Below are positions 13,937 through 19,344 of a stretch of DNA of 19,344 bases, piece by piece. The position numbers and the translations under genes are program-made. Source of the DNA: DASPTT01 sp035623275 (GTDB lineage: Bacteria; Actinomycetota; Acidimicrobiia; Acidimicrobiales; UBA8190); assembly GCA_035623275.1 (NCBI GenBank), contig DASPTT010000135.1, positions 1 to 19,344 on the forward strand, read 5' to 3'. Each line of letters starts with the position of its first letter. Position 1 is the first letter of the stretch. The notes under the pieces were generated by a model. The model did not search any database, had not been told where the DNA came from, and saw only the letters and a program-made list of their open reading frames with translations.

Positions 13937-14440
13937 ATGGGGGCGATGGGGTCGGGCGTGACGGGCGAGCGGCAGGAGGAGCCGGCCGGCGCGGCGGCGG
14001 GTGCAGGTGCCGATGGCGCGGGCGACGAGTCCGAGCTGGCCGCCCGTCTGCGCCTCGCCGTCACCCGACTGTCGCGCCGGCTGCGCCAGCAGGTGGCCGA
14101 GGGTCTGACGCCGTCACAGGTGGCGGCGCTGGCCACCGTGGAGCGGTTGGGCGCACCCAGCCTCGGTGAGCTCGCCGCGGCAGAGCAGGTGCGGCCGCCG
14201 AGCATGACGCGTGTCGTCGACGGCCTCGTCGGCGCGGGGCTCGTCGAGCGGGTCGTCGACAGCGACGACCGCCGCTTCGCCCGGGTCCGCCTCACGGGGG
14301 AGGGCCGGCGCACGCTGCAGCGGAACCGTTCGCGCAAGACCGCCTTCCTGGTGCGCCGGCTCGAGCGGCTCTCCGCGTCCGAGCGCCGGGCGCTGCCGGA
14401 GCTGGTGTCGCTCCTCGAGCACCTGGTGGAGGAGTCGTGA
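13937..14440 (+). CDS. MarR-family transcriptional regulator
   Basis: The product has 167 residues with a Gly/Ala-rich N-terminal extension (1-30) and a MarR winged-helix domain. LTPSQVAALATVERLGAPSL leads into the helix-turn-helix (about 74-105, recognition segment RPPSMTRVVDGL). The wing carries SDDRRFARVRLTGEG (Asp110-Arg113, the typical D-x-R wing signature). The C-terminal helix (about 128-165) forms the dimer interface. Members sense phenolics, drugs or oxidants and derepress an adjacent exporter. The MFS gene downstream overlaps the stop as GTGA, so the pair is a classic repressor-pump operon. AGGGA at 13929-13933 lies only 3 nt from the ATG; the mRNA may be nearly leaderless. Confidence 0.93.
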   Translation: MGAMGSGVTGERQEEPAGAAAGAGADGAGDESELAARLRLAVTRLSRRLRQQVAEGLTPSQVAALATVERLGAPSLGELAAAEQVRPPSMTRVVDGLVGAGLVERVVDSDDRRFARVRLTGEGRRTLQRNRSRKTAFLVRRLERLSASERRALPELVSLLEHLVEES

Positions 14441-15771
14441 CGCGCATCCGGGGCTTCGCCTCCTCCACCTTCCGTTCGCTGCGGACCCGCAACTACCGGA
14501 TCTACTTCGTCGCCCAGATCATCTCGGTGAGCGGCACGTGGATGCAGTCCGTCGCCCAGGCGTGGCTCGTCCTGCGCCTCTCACCGCCGGGCCGGGCGGG
14601 CGTCGACCTCGGCCTGGTGACCGCGCTGCAGTTCCTCCCCATGCTCCTCTTCGGGACCTACGGCGGGCTCATCGCGGACCGGGTCGACAAGCGCCGGCTG
14701 CTCTACGCCACGCAGAGCACCGCGCTGGTGCTCGCGCTCGTGCTCGGGATCCTCACCGCCACCCACGAGGTCGAGCTGTGGCAGGTGTACCTCCTGGCCC
14801 TCGGGCTCGGGTTCGTGAACATGTTCGACAACCCGGCGCGCCAGACGTTCGTCATCGAGATGGTGGGGCGCGGCGACCTTCCCAATGCCGTGAGCCTCAA
14901 CAGCGTGCTCATGAACGGGGCACGGGTCGTGGGCCCCGCCATCGGCGGTGTGCTCATCGCCACCGTCGGCCTCGCCACCTGCTTCTTCGTCAACGCGGCA
15001 TCGTACGTGGCAGTGATCGTCGGGCTGTCGCTGATGCACGGCGACGAGCTGCATCGCACGACACCCGTCGCCCGGGCCAAAGGCCAGTTGCGCGAGGGCT
15101 TCCGCTACATCTGGCGGACGCCGGGCATACGGGACCCGCTGATCCTGGTGGCGGTGGTCGGCACACTCGCCTACAACTTCATGGTCGTCCTGGCCCTCTT
15201 CGCCAAGTACACCTTCGGCGGCGGACCCGGCGCCTATTCGGCGCTGCTCTCGCTCATGGGGTTGGGCGCGGTGATCGGCGGGCTCCTCGTCGCCACGCGG
15301 AACCGGCCCAACGTCCACCGGCTCACCGCGGTGGGTCTGGTCTTCGGCACGCTCATCGTCGTGCTCGCGCTGGCGCCGACGTTGCCGGTCGCCATGGTCG
15401 TCGTGGTCCCTATGGGGGCGGCGTCGATCGCATTCATCGCCACGGCCAACGCCACGCTGCAGCTGCGGTCCGAGCCCACGATGCGAGGCCGCGTCATGGC
15501 CCTCTACGCCGTCGCCTTCCTGGGGACCACGCCCATCGGCGCGCCGTTGGTGGGGTGGATCTCGCAGGAGACGAGCCCGCGGGTGGCCCTCCTCGTGGGG
15601 GGCACCTCCACCCTGGTCGCTGCCGCGCTCACGCGGCTGCGCCACCGCCGTGAGCACGAGCGCAACGCCGCGCTCGCCGCCGCCGAGGCGGCCACCGCCG
15701 CGCGCGCCGCGGGGGCGGCGGGGACGGTGGCCGATCGGGCCGAGCCCGGCAGCGAGCTCGGCGTCGCCTGA
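14437..15771 (+). CDS. MFS exporter (MFS_3/EntS-like)
   Basis: The product has 444 residues and about 12 membrane segments. SLRTRNYRIYFVAQIISVSGTWMQ at the start, GGLIADRVDKRR after helix 2, NSVLMNGARVVGPAIGG in helices 4-5 and EPTMRGRVMALY in the second half are hallmarks of the MFS_3 group, to which the enterobactin exporter belongs and which includes many drug/siderophore pumps. The last 60 residues are a soluble Ala-rich tail. GTG 14437 overlaps the MarR stop. The transported compound cannot be inferred; the regulator pairing suggests a toxic or signalling small molecule. The gene converges with the small CxxC gene at 15816. Confidence 0.93.
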   Translation: MTRIRGFASSTFRSLRTRNYRIYFVAQIISVSGTWMQSVAQAWLVLRLSPPGRAGVDLGLVTALQFLPMLLFGTYGGLIADRVDKRRLLYATQSTALVLALVLGILTATHEVELWQVYLLALGLGFVNMFDNPARQTFVIEMVGRGDLPNAVSLNSVLMNGARVVGPAIGGVLIATVGLATCFFVNAASYVAVIVGLSLMHGDELHRTTPVARAKGQLREGFRYIWRTPGIRDPLILVAVVGTLAYNFMVVLALFAKYTFGGGPGAYSALLSLMGLGAVIGGLLVATRNRPNVHRLTAVGLVFGTLIVVLALAPTLPVAMVVVVPMGAASIAFIATANATLQLRSEPTMRGRVMALYAVAFLGTTPIGAPLVGWISQETSPRVALLVGGTSTLVAAALTRLRHRREHERNAALAAAEAATAARAAGAAGTVADRAEPGSELGVA

Positions 15772-15815
15772 GCTCCGCATCCGGCTCGGACGACGGCCGG
15801 CCCGACGCCGGGCGG

Positions 15816-16112
15816 TCAGGACTCGGCGAGGGCGATGTCCTGCGCGGAGAGCTCCTCGGTCTGCAGTGCACCGCACTGGAGGCACCGGCCTTCCCGGTGT
15901 CGCCAGGACCTGAGCATCCGTGTCCCGGTGGCGTTGAGCACGACGACGAAGGCGTCGGTGCCGGGGACGAGGTGCAGCGAGGCGTAGGGGTGCCACTCCG
16001 CATCGCGTAGGCGCATGGCCAGGCCCGGGCCTTGCGGCACGCGGCGGTAGCGGTGGCGCCCCGTGTCGAAGACCCATCGGCTGTGGCACGAGTCGATGGT
16101 CAGGAGGAGCAC
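15816..16112 (-). CDS. Small cytoplasmic hypothetical protein with a C-terminal CxxC
   Basis: The product has 98 residues from GTG 16112 (TTG 16133 would add seven). It begins VLLLTIDSCHSRWVFDTGRH, continues with LRDAEWHPYASLHLVPGTDAFVVVLNATGTRMLRSWRHREG, and ends with RCLQCGALQTEELSAQ. There is no signal peptide or membrane segment. The pattern of alternating beta-strands and the late C-x-x-C suggests a small metal-binding or regulatory fold. I recall similar short 'SRWxFDT...RRVP' proteins from actinobacteria without any assigned role. No good ribosome-binding site is visible at the GTG, though GAGGAG-like pyrimidine/purine asymmetry there is ambiguous. It faces the methyltransferase gene divergently across about 100 bp. 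Confidence 0.65.
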   Translation of the reverse strand: MLLLTIDSCHSRWVFDTGRHRYRRVPQGPGLAMRLRDAEWHPYASLHLVPGTDAFVVVLNATGTRMLRSWRHREGRCLQCGALQTEELSAQDIALAES

Positions 16113-16211
16113 GAGCCCATGGTGGACCGGCAACCTTGGGAATCGCTCTGAGCCAGATTGCAGTTCGGTGAAGAGCGGAGCGGCGGAGGCCCATGCCGTA
16201 GCCTGCGGCCG

Positions 16212-16979
16212 GTGACTGCCGGTGACGTCGACTACGAGGCCGGCGGCTGCGGCTACGCGAGGCGCCGGCGCACGGACCCGCGTGTCGCGGCGATGGTCCA
16301 CGCGTGGCTCGGCCCGGCGCGCACGGTCCTCAACGTGGGGGCCGGGGCGGGCTCCTACGAGCCGGCCGACCGGGCCGTGGTGGCACTGGAGCCCTCGGCC
16401 ACCATGCGGGCCCAACGGCCCCCGGGCGCCGCCCCCGTTCTCTCGGGGGTCGCCGGGGCCCTGCCCTTCGCCGACGACGCCTTCGACGCGGCGATGGCCC
16501 TGGTCACGGTCCACCAGTGGCCCGACCCGGCTGCCGGGCTCCGGGAGATGCGCCGGGTCGCCCGGGGCCCGGTCGTGGTCCTGACCTTCGACGGCCCGGC
16601 GCTGCGCCGGTTCTGGCTGGCGGACTACGTGCCCGAGCTCGTCGAGGCCGAGCACCGGCGCTACCCGCCGCTCGAGGTCGTGTCCGAGGGGCTGGGCGGC
16701 GGTGCCGTGGTGGTCCCCGTGCCCATCCCCCGTGACTGCCTCGACGGTTTCACCGAGGCCTACTACGCGCGCCCCGAGGCCTTCCTCGACAGCGCCACCC
16801 GCCGGGCCCAGTCCGCCTGGGGGTTCGTCGGCCCGGGGGTGGAGGACCGCTTCGTCGCCGCCCTGCGCGCGGACCTCGCCTCGGGAGCGTGGGACGCGCG
16901 CTACGGGGACCTGCGCGACCGGGAGCGCTTCGACGGCTCGCTGCGCCTGGTCGTGCACCACCCGGGGCCCACCCCCTGA
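16212..16979 (+). CDS. Class I SAM-dependent methyltransferase
   Basis: The product has 255 residues from GTG 16212. Motif I reads VLNVGAGAGSYEP (39-51), the SAM-binding glycine loop. The acidic residue at the end of strand 2 is Glu60 (VALEPS). Motif II/post-loop reads LPFADDAFDAAMALVTVHQWPD (84-105), the typical Methyltransf_11 pattern. The N-terminal DVDYEAGGCGYARRRRTDPRVA is the cap common to type-11 methyltransferases. The C-terminal half (about 128-240) is acceptor-binding and not recognisable. TAGCCT at 16199-16204, 7 nt before the GTG, fits a leaderless promoter, and no Shine-Dalgarno is seen. It stands alone between divergent and convergent neighbours, so substrate cannot be inferred from context. 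Confidence 0.88.
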   Translation: MTAGDVDYEAGGCGYARRRRTDPRVAAMVHAWLGPARTVLNVGAGAGSYEPADRAVVALEPSATMRAQRPPGAAPVLSGVAGALPFADDAFDAAMALVTVHQWPDPAAGLREMRRVARGPVVVLTFDGPALRRFWLADYVPELVEAEHRRYPPLEVVSEGLGGGAVVVPVPIPRDCLDGFTEAYYARPEAFLDSATRRAQSAWGFVGPGVEDRFVAALRADLASGAWDARYGDLRDRERFDGSLRLVVHHPGPTP

Positions 16980-16980
16980 G

Positions 16981-16995
16981 GGCGCGGCACGCGCC
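16981..16995. terminator. Hairpin between convergent methyltransferase and acyl-CoA dehydrogenase genes
   Basis: GGCGCG and CGCGCC pair perfectly around GCA directly after the methyltransferase stop, in a 34-bp convergent gap. It lacks a U-tract but suits a bidirectional terminator. Confidence 0.4.
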
Positions 16996-17013
16996 GAGCG
17001 CCGCCGGGCGGGC

Positions 17014-18255
17014 TCACGATCCGACCGGCTTCGGCTCCTTCGGCAGCCCCAGCACCCGCTCGCCCACGATGTTGCGCTGGATCTCGGCGGTGCCGCCCCA
17101 GATGGTCTCCGAGCGCGAGAAGAAGAACGAGGCCTGCAGGTCGCTCACCGGGTAGCCCGTGCTGCCGCGGCGGGCCAGCGGGCTGCCCGGGTCCACCTCG
17201 GCGCCGGCGCGTGAGCCGGTGAGGATCTGGCCCTCCATGCCCATGATGTCGATGTAGAGGTTCATGGTGTCGCGGTGGTACTCGGACCAGAACATCTTGT
17301 TCGTCGCCCCCAGCGCGGCCGTGTGGTGGGTGCCGTGCAGGGCGTCGCTGAGGCTGCGATACCCGTTGATCTGCATGATCTTGACCTTCGTCCAGGCGCG
17401 GGCCAGGCCCTGGCGCACGCCCGGGTCCGCGGTGGCGCCCTTGGCCCTGGCCGCCCGGATGATGGCGTCGAGCTCCTTCTGGAAGCGCCGGTGCCCCGTC
17501 GTCGACGACGCGCCGCGCTCGAAGCCGAGCGTGGTCATGGCCACCTTCCAGCCGTCGTGGACGCCCCCGACGACGTTCTCCTTGGGGCAACGGACGTTGT
17601 CGAAGTACACCTCGTTGAACTCCGCCGAACCGTCGATCTGCGTGATGGGTCGCACCTCGATCCCCGGCTGCTTCATGGGGACGAGGAGGTACGAGATCCC
17701 CTTGTGCTTGGGCGCGTCGGGGTCGGTGCGCGCCAGCAGGAAGATGTAGTCCGCGTACTGGGCCTGGGTCGTCCACACCTTCTGGCCGCTGATCACCCAC
17801 TCGTCGCCGTCGAGGGTGGCGCGCGTCTTGAGCGACGCCAGGTCGCTGCCGGCGTCGGGCTCCGAGAACCCCTGGCACCAGGCGATCGTCCCCGAGAGGA
17901 TCTTGGGGATGAACTCCTGCTTCTGCTCCTCGGTGCCCCACTGCAGGATGGTGGGCCCGACCAGCGTGTCGCCGAAGAAGTCCGCGCGCATGGGGGCGTC
18001 GACGCGCGCGAACTCCTCGTTGAGCACGACCTGCTCGATGAGCGACAGCGCCTTGCCGCCGTACTCCTTGGGCCACGAGGCGCAGATCCAGCCGCCCTGG
18101 TGGAGGGTGTGCACCCAGGTGCGGTTGAACTCGGCACGCTCGGCCGGCGTCATGTGGAAGCCGGGCTCGCCCCAGCCCTCGGGGAGGTGGTCGGCCAGCC
18201 AGGCGCGGATCTCGAGGCGGAAGGCCTCCGCTTCGGGCGGGTAGGTCAGGTCCAT
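17014..18255 (-). CDS. Acyl-CoA dehydrogenase (FadE-like)
   Basis: The product has 413 residues, a typical acyl-CoA dehydrogenase length. The N-terminal helical domain includes WICASWPKEYGG (56-67). The beta domain has the FAD/substrate loop CQGFSEPDAGSDLASL (127-142) and SGQKVWTT (156-163). The C-terminal helical bundle ends with TIWGGTAEIQRNIVGERVL (384-402), the FAD-binding and dimer-contact region. It would oxidise an acyl-CoA to the 2-enoyl-CoA, passing electrons to ETF. The long insertion after residue 240 and the WGGTxEIQRN form match the large mycobacterial/actinobacterial FadE groups used for branched or sterol-derived chains, though specificity is unproven. ATG 18255 has no ribosome-binding site, but a -10-like element lies 6 nt upstream. 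Confidence 0.95.
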   Translation of the reverse strand: MDLTYPPEAEAFRLEIRAWLADHLPEGWGEPGFHMTPAERAEFNRTWVHTLHQGGWICASWPKEYGGKALSLIEQVVLNEEFARVDAPMRADFFGDTLVGPTILQWGTEEQKQEFIPKILSGTIAWCQGFSEPDAGSDLASLKTRATLDGDEWVISGQKVWTTQAQYADYIFLLARTDPDAPKHKGISYLLVPMKQPGIEVRPITQIDGSAEFNEVYFDNVRCPKENVVGGVHDGWKVAMTTLGFERGASSTTGHRRFQKELDAIIRAARAKGATADPGVRQGLARAWTKVKIMQINGYRSLSDALHGTHHTAALGATNKMFWSEYHRDTMNLYIDIMGMEGQILTGSRAGAEVDPGSPLARRGSTGYPVSDLQASFFFSRSETIWGGTAEIQRNIVGERVLGLPKEPKPVGS

Positions 18256-18261
18256 GGGCGG

Positions 18262-18291
18262 AGGGTACCGCCGCTTCCCGGCACGGGTCAG
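18262..18291 (-). promoter_or_regulatory. Candidate promoter of the acyl-CoA dehydrogenase gene
   Basis: On the minus strand, TACCCT (18262-18267) fits a TAnnnT -10 hexamer and CTGACC (18286-18291) a -35 hexamer with an 18-bp spacer. The -10 ends 6 nt before ATG 18255, so transcription would start at or next to the start codon, consistent with the absence of a Shine-Dalgarno sequence (leaderless mRNA). Confidence 0.4.
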
Positions 18292-18332
18292 ATCGCCCGG
18301 GGGCGAGGTCGCGCCCCGCGGCGCGCCGGGGA

Positions 18333-19344
18333 TCAGTGGTGGAAGCCCAGTTGCAGGGTCTTGATCAGCAGGATGACCACCGAAAGGGCGAGATATCCCC
18401 ACATGAGCCAGAGCGTGAGCGTCCGGGCCCGTGAGGGCGTCGGCGGCGCCAGCAACGCCACGGGCGGCATCCGCCACGTCATGCGCCGCTCCATCGGCAT
18501 CGCCACCCGCGGCTCCTGCCGGCGCAGGGACAGGCCGTAGACGGTCACCGCGACGGCGAAGCCGACGAGCATGGCCCCGCCGAGCACGAGGAGCATCTTG
18601 ACCACGTCGATCCTGGGGAAGACCGTGGTGACCATGAGGATGAGCGACAGGACGAAGAGGACGGAGAGGATGAGGCCCGCCAGCACGTTGAGCCAGGGGC
18701 GGTTCACCCACGGGCCGAGCACCGCCCTGTCGTTGCACAGCAGCAGCAGGAAGACGGTCGCGCTGGGCAGCAGGATCCCGGCCAGGGCCTGCACCGCGGT
18801 GGTGATGAGGCCGAGCGGCGCGTGGGGGATCAGCACGATCGCGCCGGCGAGGAGCACGATGCCCGCGAAGGAGGCGTAGAAGAACTTCGCCTCGCCGATG
18901 CTCCGGTGCAGCGAGTGCCGTGCCCCGAAGACGTCGCCGAACGCGTAGGTCGTCGACAGCGTCACCGACGCCGCGCCGATGATCGAGGCGTTGAGAAGGA
19001 TCACGGCGTACATGGCCCCCGCGCCGTGGCCGAGGTAGTGGGCGAGGCCGTGGGCGACCCCCGCGGCGTTGGTGAAGTTGCCGTGCAGCGGTGTGCCGCC
19101 GAAGGCGGCCGCCACGGTCACGAGGATCAGGATGGCGGCGAACACGGCCACGAACGACCCGATGACGGTGTCGGCCCGCTCGTAGTTGATCCAGCGGGGG
19201 GTGATGCGCTTGTCCACGATGTTCGACTGCTGGAAGAACAGCTGCCAGGGGGCCACGGTGGTGCCGACGATGGCGATGATGAGCAGCACCGTCGTCGAGT
19301 TGAACCCGCCCTCCACCCCGGGGATGACGATGTGGTCGGCGGAC
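18333..19344 (-). CDS. NRAMP-related metal transporter, 5' part beyond the window edge
   Basis: The visible 336 residues are the C-terminal two-thirds of an NRAMP/SLC11 protein, with about eight membrane segments. The helix-6 motif reads GTTVAPWQLFFQQS at about 19224-19265, where canonical members have GATIMPHNLYLHS. Thus the metal-coordinating Met is Ala and the following His is Trp. The Met is the soft ligand that gives selectivity for Mn/Fe. Its loss is the hallmark of the NRAMP-related magnesium transporter (NRMT) branch. Other blocks include ILLNASIIGAASVTLSTTYAFGDVFG (helix 8) and LLCNDRAVLGPWVNRPWLN (loop before helix 10). The helix-1 DPGN region lies outside the window. The C-terminus (about 265-336) has a basic loop and a final helix ending LGFHH. 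Confidence 0.87.
   Translation of the reverse strand, partial: SADHIVIPGVEGGFNSTTVLLIIAIVGTTVAPWQLFFQQSNIVDKRITPRWINYERADTVIGSFVAVFAAILILVTVAAAFGGTPLHGNFTNAAGVAHGLAHYLGHGAGAMYAVILLNASIIGAASVTLSTTYAFGDVFGARHSLHRSIGEAKFFYASFAGIVLLAGAIVLIPHAPLGLITTAVQALAGILLPSATVFLLLLCNDRAVLGPWVNRPWLNVLAGLILSVLFVLSLILMVTTVFPRIDVVKMLLVLGGAMLVGFAVAVTVYGLSLRRQEPRVAMPMERRMTWRMPPVALLAPPTPSRARTLTLWLMWGYLALSVVILLIKTLQLGFHH

Noticed and set aside
12175..14169. Long plus-strand open frame spanning the thiolase, LLM and nifU-like region and the C-rich repeat
   Set aside because: Its Pro-Ala-Arg-Pro-like repeat comes from the 15-bp tandem repeat and the rest is the antisense of proven genes or out of frame with nifU and marR.
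14581..16194. Long minus-strand open frame opposite the MFS gene
   Set aside because: The translation is His/Arg/Asp/Gln-rich antisense noise; the MFS protein on the plus strand has all hallmarks.
17275..18540. Long plus-strand open frame opposite the acyl-CoA dehydrogenase gene
   Set aside because: No domain is visible and the minus strand encodes a full-length enzyme.

Overview
The window is 19.3 kb of very GC-rich DNA (GC/GTG-biased codons, many GTG starts, one probable TTG start, GTGA/ATGA stop-start overlaps). Its gene content suggests a free-living high-GC actinobacterium: lipoproteins with SC-x5-C repeats, an SCP2-type thiolase, an LLM flavin oxidoreductase, a FadE-like acyl-CoA dehydrogenase, and MarR/MFS and NRAMP-like transport genes. 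The Acidimicrobiia are my best guess at class level, but this is inference only. I see no tRNA, rRNA, CRISPR array, transposase, integrase or phage gene, and no clear frameshifted gene.

Region 1 (1-7998) is an envelope-facing block. A truncated small membrane protein gene runs leftward off the window. Across a 372-bp hairpin-rich intergenic stretch, a run of rightward genes follows. These are a lipoprotein with seven Cys-x5-Cys repeats (probable beta-propeller), a small Gly/Pro-rich protein, a lipoprotein with a Gmad2-like domain, an internally duplicated four-helix membrane protein, an 81-residue two-helix protein, a DUF4232-like lipoprotein and a five-helix membrane protein. The block ends with a two-gene ABC-2 type exporter whose ATPase carries an unusual N-terminal membrane anchor. 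Strong inverted repeats sit in several of the gaps.

Region 2 (8066-13359) is a compact leftward cluster that probably forms one operon. In transcription order it holds an LLM-class flavin oxidoreductase, an SCP2-type thiolase (TTG start), a KAS III/FabH-like synthase, a nucleotidyltransferase, a CDF metal exporter and an acylphosphatase. Several junctions overlap or are nearly touching, which points to translational coupling. The first four genes look like a small acyl-condensing or lipid-modifying pathway of unknown product, the most interesting candidate system here.

Region 3 (13475-15771) runs rightward: a NifU C-terminal-domain Fe-S protein, a C-rich 15-bp tandem repeat, then a MarR repressor and MFS exporter joined by a GTGA overlap behind a short AT-rich promoter with palindromic operator-like sequence.

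Region 4 (15816-19344) holds a small leftward CxxC hypothetical protein, a divergent rightward SAM methyltransferase, a leftward acyl-CoA dehydrogenase with a plausible promoter, and the 3' part of an NRAMP-related metal transporter. That transporter lacks the soft-ligand methionine and so may carry magnesium or another hard cation.
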